Source: Dehalococcoidia bacterium | GTDB lineage: Bacteria > Chloroflexota > Dehalococcoidia > Dehalococcoidales > SURF-40 | Assembly (NCBI GenBank): GCA_003599745.1 | Contig: QZJL01000052.1 | Coordinates: 1-41,241 of the forward strand | Direction: 5' to 3' | Length of the DNA: 41,241 nt | Shown: piece by piece, positions 7,640-16,139 of the stretch | How positions within the stretch are numbered: position 1 is the stretch's first letter | Layout of the letters: every line of letters starts with the position of its first letter | Program-made: the position numbers and the translations under genes | The notes under the pieces: generated by a model | Seen by the model: the letters and a program-made list of their open reading frames with translations, nothing else | Told to the model about the DNA's origin: nothing | Databases searched by the model: none

Positions 7640-9514
7640 TTAAGCGCCGATGACTGCCAGGAGGTCATTGCGGTTGACGTGGTCGCCGGCTTTAAAATAC
7701 AGGGCTTTCACCCGGCCGGAGGTTGGTGCCGGAATGGTGTTGTCCATTTTCATCGCTTCCAGAATAACGACCGAATCACCGGCTTTCACGTCGTCACCGA
7801 CCTTGACGTCGCAGCGTATGATGACCCCCGGCATGGGTGCGGTGATTTGTTCGTCGCCGGTAACTAATTCCCGGGGATTGGCTTTGGCCTGAGCCGGTGT
7901 TGGGCGGATAGCGGTTGGGGTGACGTTTGCCACGCTGGTTGGTACCTGGTAACCATCCACTTCCTCGACGCCAACACTGTAGACCTGGTCTTCCATATAG
8001 ACCTTGAAGGCCCGTATACCGGCCTTCTTCTCCCCGGAAATAAGCTCACTGATTTTTCCAGCTTTGACCTTTGCTATCATCTCGTCTTCGCGTTTGATGT
8101 CTTCCATGGTTTTTAGCTTCTCGGTGCCGGGCGGCGGCGGCGCCTGCCCGTACTTGGCCTTGAGGAAGGCGAGTCCGGTGGTGGGGTAAAGGGCGTAGGT
8201 CAGCACATCGCCTGCGTCTTTAGCCAGGCCTTTGGTTGCTTCCCGGGCTTTTTCCATCTCCGGCTCGATGGCGTCGGCGGCGCGGCTGGTGATTGGCGTT
8301 TCGCCGCGCTCATAGCCTTTCAGCACGATTTTCTGCACGTCGGGGTCAACCGGCACCGGTGGTTTGCCGTAAAGTCCGTAAACGTAGTCTTTGACCTGGG
8401 AAGAAATCATCTTGTAGCGGCCAAAAAGGACGTTCTGCACCGCCTGGATACCGACAATCTGGCTGGTCGGGGTGACGAGGGGCGGATAGCCCAGCTCTTT
8501 GCGGACGCGCGGCAACTCTTCGTAGACTTCGTTGATGCGGTCGAGTGCGCCGGCCTCGCGCAGTTGCGACACCAGGTTGCTTATCATGCCTCCGGGAATC
8601 TGGTGCTCAAGGACGCCGGTGTCAATCACTGCCGTCCGGGTGCTGTCCATGAAGTCGCGGTACTTCGGCGCGATTTTCTCGAAGTATTCGCCCAGTTTGA
8701 AAAGGTGGTGCAGGTCAAGCCCGGTATCCCGGGGAGTCCCCTGGAGTGCCACTACCAGGGGTTCCACCGCCGGGTGTGACGAGCGCAGGGCGAAGGGCGC
8801 CAGTGTGGTGTCAACGATGTCCACGCCGGCTTCGACCGCTTTGAGCAGTGTCATCGAGCCCATGCCGCTGGTGTAGTGGGAATGGAGGCAGATGGGCACC
8901 TTGATGACCTTCTTCAGTGCCTTGATGAGGTCAGAGGCGTCTTCGGGCGCCATCAGCCCCGCCATGTCTTTGATGCAGACGCTGTCCGCCCCCATCTTCT
9001 GCAGTATGGTCGCTTTTTTCACGAAGTAATCAATGTTGTAGACCGGACCGCCCAGCCTGGGCTCGGTCAGCGAGTAGCTGATGGCGAGCTGGGCGTGCTT
9101 GCTGCATTCCTTGATGGCGGCGAGGCAGGTCTCGAAGTTCCGCTCGTCATTGACGGCGTCGAACACCCGGAAAACGTCAATGCCGACCTCCGCCGAGTGT
9201 CTGACGAAAGCAGTGACCACGTCATCGGCGTAGTTGCGGTAGCCGACCAGGTTCTGGCCGCGGAGCAGCATCTGGAGGGGGGTGTCCGGCATCAGCTTTT
9301 TCAGAATACGCGGCCGGTCCCAGGGGTCTTCGTTAAGGAATCTGGTAGCCACGTCGAAGGTGGCGCCGCCCCAGATCTCCATCGAGTCGAATCCCACCCG
9401 GTTCATTTCCGGAGCGACAGGCTCCATGTCGGAGGTGCGCATGCGGGTGGCGAAGAGCGACTGGTGACCGTCGCGCAGGGTCAGGTCGCAGATTCTGAGC
9501 CGGTTTTTTATCAT
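7640..9514 (-). CDS. Pyruvate carboxylase subunit B / oxaloacetate decarboxylase alpha
   Basis: This 624-residue biotin enzyme has three parts. An N-terminal carboxyltransferase TIM barrel covers residues 1-290, with CDLTLRDGHQS, a CIKDMAGL lysine motif and the metal ligands in LHSHYTSGMG. A conserved PYC_OADA domain runs to about 460. The C-terminal biotinyl domain carries the target lysine in EAMKMDN (about residues 588-594). A PTPAQAKAN linker precedes the biotin domain. It transfers carboxyl between biotin and pyruvate/oxaloacetate. The biotin carboxylase partner and the membrane subunits OadB/G are absent from the window. Given the downstream aconitase-family and isocitrate dehydrogenase genes, the two-subunit anaplerotic pyruvate carboxylase is more likely than a sodium pump. 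It is the first gene of the operon. Confidence 0.9.
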   Translation of the reverse strand: MIKNRLRICDLTLRDGHQSLFATRMRTSDMEPVAPEMNRVGFDSMEIWGGATFDVATRFLNEDPWDRPRILKKLMPDTPLQMLLRGQNLVGYRNYADDVVTAFVRHSAEVGIDVFRVFDAVNDERNFETCLAAIKECSKHAQLAISYSLTEPRLGGPVYNIDYFVKKATILQKMGADSVCIKDMAGLMAPEDASDLIKALKKVIKVPICLHSHYTSGMGSMTLLKAVEAGVDIVDTTLAPFALRSSHPAVEPLVVALQGTPRDTGLDLHHLFKLGEYFEKIAPKYRDFMDSTRTAVIDTGVLEHQIPGGMISNLVSQLREAGALDRINEVYEELPRVRKELGYPPLVTPTSQIVGIQAVQNVLFGRYKMISSQVKDYVYGLYGKPPVPVDPDVQKIVLKGYERGETPITSRAADAIEPEMEKAREATKGLAKDAGDVLTYALYPTTGLAFLKAKYGQAPPPPGTEKLKTMEDIKREDEMIAKVKAGKISELISGEKKAGIRAFKVYMEDQVYSVGVEEVDGYQVPTSVANVTPTAIRPTPAQAKANPRELVTGDEQITAPMPGVIIRCDVKVGDDVKAGDSVVILEAMKMDNTIPAPTSGRVKALYFKAGDHVNRNDLLAVIGA

Positions 9515-9726
9515 TACAGCACTACCACTCTCTTAAAAATCGGGTGTCTGAGCCAGAAAGTCTCCGTCAGATGGCGTACTGGCAAGGAAAATGTTATCAC
9601 AATCAGAGCGCCTCAGGCAAGTCAAGTGGCTTCGCAGCGGGGGAGCGCGGGGCAAGGCGGTATTTGGTTTGCCACCGCCGCCTTCCAGGTGGTAAACTGG
9701 GCTTGCCGGAGCCGGGGAGATAATCT

Positions 9727-12567
9727 GTGCATCTTGTCGAAGTGAGCTTGAAAGGGCATCTGCCGGATGCCCGGGGGCTGGCTTTAGCCAGAGACATCGC
9801 TGACCTTGGTATCAGCAGTGTTCGCGGTGTCCGGGTGGTGGAAATCTACCGCCTCGACGGTAACCTGAAATCACCGGATTTGGAACGGATTTGCCGCCGG
9901 CTGCTCTGCGACCCGGTGACCGGGGAATATCGTTATGACCCGCCAGCCGCAAAAATTACGGATGGTGCCGTCGCGGTTGAGGTGGCCTACAATCCCGGCG
10001 TGGTTGACCCGGTTGAAGCCACTATTCTGAAGTCCATCCTTGACCTGGGGATAAAAGGCGTGCGCGGGGTGAGGACGGCAAAACGCTATCTCCTCGAAGG
10101 GAACCCCGGTGGCTCCGAGGTTGGCGAAATCTCTAGCAAGCTGCTGGTGAACCCCATCATCCAGCACGTGGTAAGAGTTGAAGACGGCGTTGTCCACCCT
10201 GCCCCCCAATATCATTTCAAGCTCGAAGGGATTGACCTGGCAAAGTCCCCTGAGGCGCTTGCCCGGCGCTTCGGCTTCAGCCAGGAAGAATTTGCGGAAA
10301 TCAGGGCGCATTTTGGCCGCCTGGGGCGTAATCCTACCGACGCCGAGATGGAGACGCTGGCGCAGACCTGGTCGGAACACTGCGTTCACAAGACCTTCCG
10401 CGGCAAGATTCACTTCGGCGACATCACGATTGATAATCTTCTGAAAAACACCATTATGAAGGCGACCCGCGAGCTGGATAAGCCCTGGTGTATCTCGGTC
10501 TTCGAGGATAACGCCGGGGTGATTGATTTTGATGGCCGGTGGGCGCTCTGTTTCAAGGTAGAAACGCATAACCACCCCTCGGCGGTCGAGCCTTACGGCG
10601 GCGCCGCTACCGGCATCGGCGGCGTCATCCGCGACATACTGGGCACCGGGCTTAGTTCCCGGCCGATTTTAAACACCGATGTGTTCTGCTTTGCCGAACC
10701 TGATTTCCCCTATCAAGAACTGCCTAAGGGGGTATTACACCCCCGGCGCATACTGAAAGGCGTGCGGGCGGGTGTGGCCGACTACGGTAACCGCCTGGGG
10801 ATCCCGACTTTGAACGGCGCATTATGCTTCGACCGCCGTTACCTGGCAAACCCTCTGGTCTATTGCGGCACAGTCGGCATTATGCCGGTGGAGACGGCGC
10901 GGCAGGGCAGGCAGCAGCCTGGCGACCTGGTGCTGCTGGTCGGCGGCAAGACGGGACGCGACGGCATACACGGGGTCACTTTTGCCTCCGAGCAGCTTAC
11001 TGACCAGTCGAGCACGCTTTCTTTCACCTCGGTGCAGATTGGCAACCCTATCGTGGAAAAGAAGGTGATCGATGTCCTTATGCCGGCCAGCGAGCGCCGC
11101 CTTTTCCGACGTATCACCGATTGCGGCGGCGGCGGCCTTTCCTCGGCGGTCGGGGAGATGGGGAAAGACACCGGTGTCGAGGTCTATCTCGACCGGGTGC
11201 CGCTGAAATACGCCGGTCTCTCTTATTCTGAAATCTGGGTTTCGGAGTCTCAGGAGCGCATGCTGCTCGCGGTACCGCCGGAAAATGAAAAGGAAATCAT
11301 CGAACTCTTTGCCGCGGAGAATGTCGAGGCGACCATCATTGGTAAATTCACTGATGACAGCATGCTCCGTCTCTTTTACCGGGGCAACAAAGTGGCCGAG
11401 TTGGAAATGGAGTTCCTGCACGAAGGGCGCCCACAGTTCGAGGCGGAAGCGGACTGGCAGCCGGCGGCGCATCCCGAGCCGGGCGATGGCGATCTTGCCC
11501 CACCGGAGGAAGCCCTGCTCAAAGTGCTTGGTTCGTGGAACGTCTGCAGCAAGGAGTGGGTCATCCGCCAGTACGACCATGAGGTGCAGGGTGCCAGTGT
11601 TCTGAAACCTCTGGTCGGCAAAGAAAATGACGGCCCGGGAGACGCTGCCATCATCCGGCCATTGCTCGATTCCGATAAGGGAATGATTATCTCAAACGGT
11701 ATCAACACCCGGTATGGCGATATTGACCCCTACTGGATGGCAGCCTCGGTGGTTGATGAGGCGCTGCGCCAGATTATCGCCGTCGGTGGCAGCCTCGAAA
11801 GGGTCGCCCTGCTCGATAACTTCTGCTGGGGCGATACCCGCCGCGCCGAGACGCTGGGGGCGCTGGTGCGCGCCTGCCAGGCCTGCTACGACATGGCAAA
11901 GGTCTTCGGCACGCCTTTTATCTCCGGCAAGGACAGCCTGAATAACGAGTTTGAATACGAAGGCCAGCGTATCATCATTCCCCACACTCTGCTCATTTCC
12001 GCTATCGGCGTCATCGAAGACGTTCGCCAGGTGGTATCAATGGATTTCAAAAAGGCTGGCAGCCTGATTTACCTGGTCGGCGCTACCCGCGCGGAGATGG
12101 GCGGTTCCGAATATTACCGCGCCTATGGCTATACCGGTAACCGCGTGCCCACCGTTGACGTTAAGGCGGCCAAGGTCGCGATGGATAACTTGAGCCGTGT
12201 CACCGCCGCCGGTCTCGTTAGCGCCTGCCATGATTTAAGTGACGGTGGCCTGGCGATAGCCCTCGCCGAGATGGCCTTTGCCGGCGGACTCGGCGCCGAA
12301 GTCCGTCTGTCTGAAGTGCCGCTCGCCGAGAAAATCGAGCGTGACGATTTTATCCTGTTCTCGGAGGCGAACTCCCGTTTCCTGGTCGAGGTGACGCCGG
12401 AACACCGCGAGGTATTTGAGCAGGTAATGGCCGGTGCGGTGTTTGCTCCAATCGGCGAGGTGACCGGTTCGGGAACGCTTAACGTTTACGGGCTGTCCGG
12501 TAGACGGCTCATAAGTAAGCCGGTTTCGGAACTGAAAGAGGCCTGGCAGCGGCCAATGAAATGGTGA
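9727..12567 (+). CDS. purL: PurS-PurS-PurL fusion, FGAM synthase
   Basis: The protein has 946 residues. Residues about 165-946 are a complete small-type PurL: TWSEHCVHKTFRG, KVETHNHPSAVEPYGGAATG, DCGGGGLSSAVGEMG and SACHDLSDGGL are all present. Residues 1-155 are extra. They contain two consecutive PurS-like ferredoxin folds with matching internal motifs: ARDIADLGISSVRGVR at 21-36, and ILKSILDLGIKGVRGVR roughly 80 residues later. PurS is normally a separate 80-residue protein whose dimer bridges PurL and PurQ, so this fusion supplies a covalent dimer. The enzyme makes formylglycinamidine ribonucleotide amidine in purine synthesis. Translation starts at GTG 9727 behind GGGGAG. purQ follows 6 bases downstream. 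Confidence 0.93.
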   Translation: MHLVEVSLKGHLPDARGLALARDIADLGISSVRGVRVVEIYRLDGNLKSPDLERICRRLLCDPVTGEYRYDPPAAKITDGAVAVEVAYNPGVVDPVEATILKSILDLGIKGVRGVRTAKRYLLEGNPGGSEVGEISSKLLVNPIIQHVVRVEDGVVHPAPQYHFKLEGIDLAKSPEALARRFGFSQEEFAEIRAHFGRLGRNPTDAEMETLAQTWSEHCVHKTFRGKIHFGDITIDNLLKNTIMKATRELDKPWCISVFEDNAGVIDFDGRWALCFKVETHNHPSAVEPYGGAATGIGGVIRDILGTGLSSRPILNTDVFCFAEPDFPYQELPKGVLHPRRILKGVRAGVADYGNRLGIPTLNGALCFDRRYLANPLVYCGTVGIMPVETARQGRQQPGDLVLLVGGKTGRDGIHGVTFASEQLTDQSSTLSFTSVQIGNPIVEKKVIDVLMPASERRLFRRITDCGGGGLSSAVGEMGKDTGVEVYLDRVPLKYAGLSYSEIWVSESQERMLLAVPPENEKEIIELFAAENVEATIIGKFTDDSMLRLFYRGNKVAELEMEFLHEGRPQFEAEADWQPAAHPEPGDGDLAPPEEALLKVLGSWNVCSKEWVIRQYDHEVQGASVLKPLVGKENDGPGDAAIIRPLLDSDKGMIISNGINTRYGDIDPYWMAASVVDEALRQIIAVGGSLERVALLDNFCWGDTRRAETLGALVRACQACYDMAKVFGTPFISGKDSLNNEFEYEGQRIIIPHTLLISAIGVIEDVRQVVSMDFKKAGSLIYLVGATRAEMGGSEYYRAYGYTGNRVPTVDVKAAKVAMDNLSRVTAAGLVSACHDLSDGGLAIALAEMAFAGGLGAEVRLSEVPLAEKIERDDFILFSEANSRFLVEVTPEHREVFEQVMAGAVFAPIGEVTGSGTLNVYGLSGRRLISKPVSELKEAWQRPMKW

Positions 12568-12573
12568 AGATGA

Positions 12574-13338
12574 ATGGCTAATCCCAGGGTACTGATACTG
12601 CGGGGGCCGGGCACCAACTGTGACCGCGAGACGGCTTTCGCCTTTGAGCAGGCCGGTGCGGCCGCGGCGCCAGTGCACATTAACCGCCTTATCAGCGGCG
12701 ACGAGCGTCTGGGCGACTATGATATCTTGGTGATACCCGGCGGCTTCACCTACGGCGATGATATCGCCGCCGGCAAGGTACTTGCCAATGAACTGATGCT
12801 GCGCCTGGGCGAGCAGGTTCACCGCTTTATCAGCGACGGGAGGCTGGTACTCGGCATCTGCAACGGTTTTCAGGTGATGGTGAAGGCAGGGATTTTGCCG
12901 GGCGCTAAGAGCCGCGAAGAATATGATATAACTCTCACCAATAACGATTCCAACCGCTTCGAGTGCCGCTGGGTGCACCTGAACGTGGTACCCGGCAGCC
13001 CCTGTGTTTTCACCAGGGGTATCGAGAGAATGTACCTGCCGGTGGCCCATGCCGAGGGTAAACTGGTAACCAGCCCCCAGGTGCTGCCTTCGCTGCCGGT
13101 AGCGCTGCGCTATGACAGTCCTGATGGCGGGACGGCGACCTATCCTCTTAACCCCAACGGTTCGGTGGCCGATATCGCCGGTATCTGTGACGCTACCGGG
13201 CGGGTCTTTGCCCTGATGCCGCATCCCGAGCGCTACATCCGGCAGATGCAGCACCCGCGCTGGACAAGGGGCGAGGGTGGCGAGCCGGGTGACGGTTTTG
13301 GGATTTTCACTAACGCGGTGGCTTTTGCCAGAGGCTAG
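12574..13338 (+). CDS. purQ: FGAM synthase glutaminase subunit PurQ
   Basis: This is a 254-residue class I glutamine amidotransferase that hydrolyses glutamine and channels ammonia to PurL. It starts with VLILRGPGTNCDRET. VIPGGFTYGDDIAAG is the oxyanion strand, the nucleophile C96 lies in GICNGFQ, and the catalytic pair is in MPHPERY. The length is that of the longer archaeal/Chloroflexota-type PurQ, with an extension of the active-site flank around HPRWTRGEGGEPGDG. The gene begins six bases after purL, so the two are cotranscribed and form the PurL/PurQ complex with the PurS function already fused to PurL. A palindromic repeat follows the stop. Confidence 0.95.
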   Translation: MANPRVLILRGPGTNCDRETAFAFEQAGAAAAPVHINRLISGDERLGDYDILVIPGGFTYGDDIAAGKVLANELMLRLGEQVHRFISDGRLVLGICNGFQVMVKAGILPGAKSREEYDITLTNNDSNRFECRWVHLNVVPGSPCVFTRGIERMYLPVAHAEGKLVTSPQVLPSLPVALRYDSPDGGTATYPLNPNGSVADIAGICDATGRVFALMPHPERYIRQMQHPRWTRGEGGEPGDGFGIFTNAVAFARG

Positions 13339-13340
13339 CA

Positions 13341-13503
13341 CTTAATTGCGAAAATAGCGTCACAAATAATGCCGTTCGCCCTGAGCTTGTCGAAGGGGAG
13401 CTTGTCAAAGGGCGTGCCGGTGGTTCTTTTCGGTTTCGCTCAGGGCAGGCTAACGGCTCACCACGAACGGCGCGCGTACGTCTTAGCCAATTACGCAATT
13501 AGG
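13341..13503. repeat. REP/MITE-like palindromic intergenic element
   Basis: The whole 167-base gap between purQ and pdxT looks like one mobile-type element. Outer arms are TTAATTGCG (13342-13350) and CGCAATTA (13494-13501), an inverted repeat of about 8 bases. Inside, GCCGTTCGCCCTGAGC (13371-13386) pairs imperfectly (13 of 16) with GCTCACCACGAACGGC (13456-13471). A direct repeat of CTTGTCGAAGGG / CTTGTCAAAGGG lies at 13386-13397 and 13401-13412. The sequence around CCCTGAGCTTGTCGAAGG is a widely dispersed repeat in environmental genomes. It has no coding capacity of its own. Confidence 0.7.
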
Positions 13504-13505
13504 TA

Positions 13506-14096
13506 CTAGCGCATCTTGGCTTTAGCGCCTCCGACGATGTCCAGGAAGTAGCGGTGGAAGCGGGTGTCGCCGGCAAGTTCCGGGTGGAAAGCGGTGACAA
13601 CCACTTTACCCTGCCGGGCGGCCACGATGGTGTCGTTTTCAAGTTTTGCCAGCACCTCGACGCCGGGTGCGACTTTTTCGATGATGGGGGCGCGGATAAA
13701 AACTGCCCGGAAGGGTGCTTTGCCAAGTGCCGGCACCTCAATTTCGGCTTCGAAACTTTCCACCTGGCGGCCAAAGGCATTGCGCGCTACGGTTATATCC
13801 ATAAGGCCGAGTGTCTCGAAGTTATTGGTGACCAGGTGTTTTGCCAGGACAATCAGTCCGGCGCAGGTGCCGAGGATGGGTGTACCTTTGCGTGCCAGCT
13901 CCCGCAGCGGTTCGACCAGGCGGTAGTGCTGCATCAGCTTCGAAATAGTGGTGCTCTCGCCGCCTGGAATGACCAGGCCGCTTAAGTCCGCCAGCTGCTC
14001 GGGCAGGCGCACTTCGATGGCTTCGGTTCCCAGTCCTTTGAGCACCGCAATGTGTTCCCGGAAAGCACCCTGGAGCGCCAAAACGCCAATTTTCAT
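13506..14096 (-). CDS. pdxT: Pyridoxal 5'-phosphate synthase glutaminase subunit
   Basis: This 196-residue PdxT begins MKIGVLALQGAFREHI, has LVIPGGESTTI, the nucleophile cysteine in LGTCAGLIVL and the catalytic His/Glu in TAFHPELAGD. It supplies ammonia to PdxS for vitamin B6 synthesis. ATG 14096 is chosen over the upstream in-frame start at 14126 because the MKIGVLALQG start is the family start, with GGAAATGAAG upstream. The pdxS partner is not in the window, so the usual pdxST pair is split. Confidence 0.95.
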   Translation of the reverse strand: MKIGVLALQGAFREHIAVLKGLGTEAIEVRLPEQLADLSGLVIPGGESTTISKLMQHYRLVEPLRELARKGTPILGTCAGLIVLAKHLVTNNFETLGLMDITVARNAFGRQVESFEAEIEVPALGKAPFRAVFIRAPIIEKVAPGVEVLAKLENDTIVAARQGKVVVTAFHPELAGDTRFHRYFLDIVGGAKAKMR

Positions 14097-14294
14097 CGCT
14101 TCATTTCCGTGTGATGGCGAAGACACAAGTCTATTTTATCAGAATTAGGCACGACGGTCGAACTGAACTCGCTGTTTTATCTTTTTGTAACCTCATCCCC
14201 TGTATATTCTCCTGTGATTTCAGGAGGAGAGCGAACTAAAGCCTCGTGGTATGTTGGCGGGCGATATGATATATTCAAATTAGAAGCACCCCAA

Positions 14295-14300
14295 AAGGAG
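14295..14300 (+). promoter_or_regulatory. Ribosome-binding site of the duplicated ferritin-like gene
   Basis: AAGGAG lies four bases before the ATG at 14305. Upstream, TATGATATATTC (14265-14276) offers -10-like hexamers without a convincing -35. CTCCTG...CAGGAG (around 14211-14226) forms a short hairpin without a T-run. Confidence 0.5.
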
Positions 14301-14304
14301 CGAG

Positions 14305-15147
14305 ATGGAAAAGACCGAAGTTATCAAATTGCTGAACCGTGACCTCGAAGATGAGCATGCCGCCATCATACAGTACCTGGCTCACGCCTATGCTATGGGC
14401 GAAGGTGAGGTAGCCTGTGAAATCGAGGCCATTTCCCGTGACGAGATGCGCCACCTCGACTGGCTGGCTGAGACCATTGTCGGGTTGGGGGGGACGCCCG
14501 GCCTGGAAAGGGGTAAGGAGCTTCCCGGTGGGAAAACCGTCCCCGACTGGATGAAAAATGATGTTCTGTTGGAAGAGGGCGCGGCCAAGCAGTACCGGCA
14601 GCATATCGCTCTGATTGACGACGCGAAAATCAAGCGGCTTCTGGAGCGCATTCTGTCCGATGAAATTGCCCACCGTTTGAAGTTCGAGCACTTTATCGAG
14701 AAGGCAAAGAAAGAAGGACTGGTTGACGTCCGCGGCGAGCGCCGCGACGAGACTGCCCGGGCGCTTAACTGGGGTATCGAGCACGAGTACACCGTTGTCT
14801 TGCAATACCTCTGGCATGGCTATCTGTCCCGGAATGCGGCCATGAAAGAGCAGATGGAAGACCAAGCAATCAACGAGATGCAGCACCTGGGCTGGTTGGC
14901 TGAGGAACTGGCTTCGGGCGGCGGCAAACCCGTACTGGAGCACACCGGGGTTGAGCGTCCGTTGAAAAAACGTGATATGCTCGAAGCCGACATCAAGATT
15001 GAAAAGACGGTGGCCGCCGAGTATGACCGCGCTGCCCGCAAGACGGCTGACCCGGATATTAAACGTCTTTTGAGGCGCATCCGGGATAACGAGCTTTACC
15101 ACGTTGAGGTATTTCAGGACTTGGTGAAGAAACTCGGGAGTAGCTGA
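14305..15147 (+). CDS. Tandem-duplicated ferritin-like diiron protein
   Basis: The 280-residue protein consists of two homologous ferritin-like halves. The first has EDEHAAIIQY (E17), a DEMRH motif (E47, H50) and a second ExxH pair in SDEIAH (E120, H123). The second repeats the same order: EHEYTVVLQY (E161), NEMQH (E191, H194) and DNELYH (E263, H266). Each half therefore carries the ligands for a di-iron site inside a four-helix bundle. Function is likely iron storage, peroxide reduction or oxygen protection. It is followed 27 bases later by another ferritin-like gene, so the two form an iron or oxidative-stress pair. No signal peptide is visible. Confidence 0.85.
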   Translation: MEKTEVIKLLNRDLEDEHAAIIQYLAHAYAMGEGEVACEIEAISRDEMRHLDWLAETIVGLGGTPGLERGKELPGGKTVPDWMKNDVLLEEGAAKQYRQHIALIDDAKIKRLLERILSDEIAHRLKFEHFIEKAKKEGLVDVRGERRDETARALNWGIEHEYTVVLQYLWHGYLSRNAAMKEQMEDQAINEMQHLGWLAEELASGGGKPVLEHTGVERPLKKRDMLEADIKIEKTVAAEYDRAARKTADPDIKRLLRRIRDNELYHVEVFQDLVKKLGSS

Positions 15148-15174
15148 CATAATGATATACCCGGAGGCGATTTA

Positions 15175-15630
15175 ATGGCAGACGAGCTCGGCGAACTTTT
15201 TGACGTTGCGATTTACCGGGAAATCGCCTCTCAAGCGCTCTACCACGCTGCCCGGGAAAAGACCGATGACGCCGGGGCAAAAGTCTTGCTCGAGGAGCTG
15301 GAGAAAGGCGAGCTAAAGCACGAGCGTCAGCTCAAGGCGCTCAGAGAAAAAGGTTTTCGCAGAACGCCGGTCCGCCGCGAAAGCGTGGCTGATTTGAAAA
15401 TGAGTGACTATCTGCAAGCCCCGATGACCATCGAAGGCGCCGGTCTTCAGGACACGCTTACCTTTGCCATAATCCACGAACAGCAGGCGGTTGATTTCTA
15501 TACCGGCCTGATGGCTATCCTGGAAAGCCCCGAGGCGCAAAGCGTTTGCCAGTCTCTTATGCAGAGCGAACTAAGTCACAAGGCAAAGCTGGAGCGCCTC
15601 TTCGACGACCTGTTCTATAAAGAAGATTAA
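15175..15630 (+). CDS. Rubrerythrin-like ferritin-family protein
   Basis: This 151-residue four-helix protein has the rubrerythrin ligand pattern: YREIASQALYHAA, EKGELKHERQL (ExxH), IIHEQQAVDFY and QSELSHKAKLERL (ExxH). There is no C-terminal rubredoxin domain, so this is the erythrin-only type. Such proteins reduce hydrogen peroxide or sense/hold iron in anaerobes. The start ATG 15175 follows CCGGAGGCG at 15161-15169. It lies 27 bases after the duplicated ferritin-like gene and is probably cotranscribed with it. Confidence 0.85.
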   Translation: MADELGELFDVAIYREIASQALYHAAREKTDDAGAKVLLEELEKGELKHERQLKALREKGFRRTPVRRESVADLKMSDYLQAPMTIEGAGLQDTLTFAIIHEQQAVDFYTGLMAILESPEAQSVCQSLMQSELSHKAKLERLFDDLFYKED

Positions 15631-15647
15631 CCCCGGGAGGGTCACCG

Positions 15648-16049
15648 ATGTCGGGGCTATCTTTGCCTTTCGAGAGCCGGTACTTCCCGGTAAAACGCTA
15701 CTTCGATTTTTATCGGCGCTCACTGTAAGATAGTGAAGCGTTCTGGGCGGAGCAGGCGCGCGTACTGGACTGGTTTCATACCTGGCACAAAGTGCTCGAC
15801 TGGCAACTTCCCTACGCCCGCTGGTTTAAGGGCGATAGGCTGAACGCCTGCTACAACTGCGTTGACCGCCACACCGTCACCTGGCGGCGTAGCAAGGTGG
15901 CGATTTACTGGGAGGGTGAGCCGGGCGACGTGCGGGTGCTCTGCTACTCAACCCGAGACCTCGGTGGCCGAGGTGGTCAGGGCTTACCAGGAGCTGAAAG
16001 GGGCGGCTGGCGGGTCAGACCGGCGTAGGTTTTAGGCAACGATTCTCTC
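15648..16049 (+). pseudogene. Decayed 5' fragment of an acetyl-CoA synthetase gene
   Basis: From ATG 15648 the frame reads SRYFPVKRYFDFYRRSL and then hits TAA at 15726-15728. In the same frame it continues DSEAFWAEQARVLDWFHTWHKVLDW, with YNCVDRH and KVAIYWEGEPGDVR further on. These are the N-terminal landmarks of AMP-forming acetyl-CoA/propionyl-CoA synthetases (Acs). Around 15955-15965 the homology shifts frame into SVAEVVRAYQELKG and then stops at TAG 16047-16049. Only about 130 of roughly 650 residues remain, without the AMP-binding core. GGGAGGGTC (15635-15643) still looks like a ribosome-binding site. The stretch between 15631 and 16139 holds nothing else apart from the promoter of the next gene. 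Confidence 0.8.
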
Positions 16050-16059
16050 TTATTTTCAC

Positions 16060-16089
16060 TTGACAACCCGCCTTTCGGGCAAGTAGCAT
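16060..16089 (+). promoter_or_regulatory. Promoter of the CbiK-like gene
   Basis: A perfect TTGACA (16060-16065) is followed after 18 bases by TAGCAT (16084-16089). The spacer contains CCCGCCTTTCGGGC, which can form a small CCCG/CGGG hairpin. The open reading frame begins 50 bases downstream with a GAGGGAAGG ribosome-binding site (16123-16131). Confidence 0.55.
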
Positions 16090-16139
16090 GACGACGGAAT
16101 TACGCCTTTGTAAAGGCGACATAATGAGGGAAGGTATAA

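Noticed and set aside
8876-9745. 289-codon plus-strand frame opposite the pyruvate carboxylase subunit
   Set aside because: It is antisense to a gene with clear domain motifs and its translation resembles no protein family.
12235-13341. Long 368-codon open frame on the minus strand opposite purQ
   Set aside because: It lies entirely opposite convincing purL/purQ coding sequence. The translation is low in structure and matches no family. It is a GC-driven shadow.
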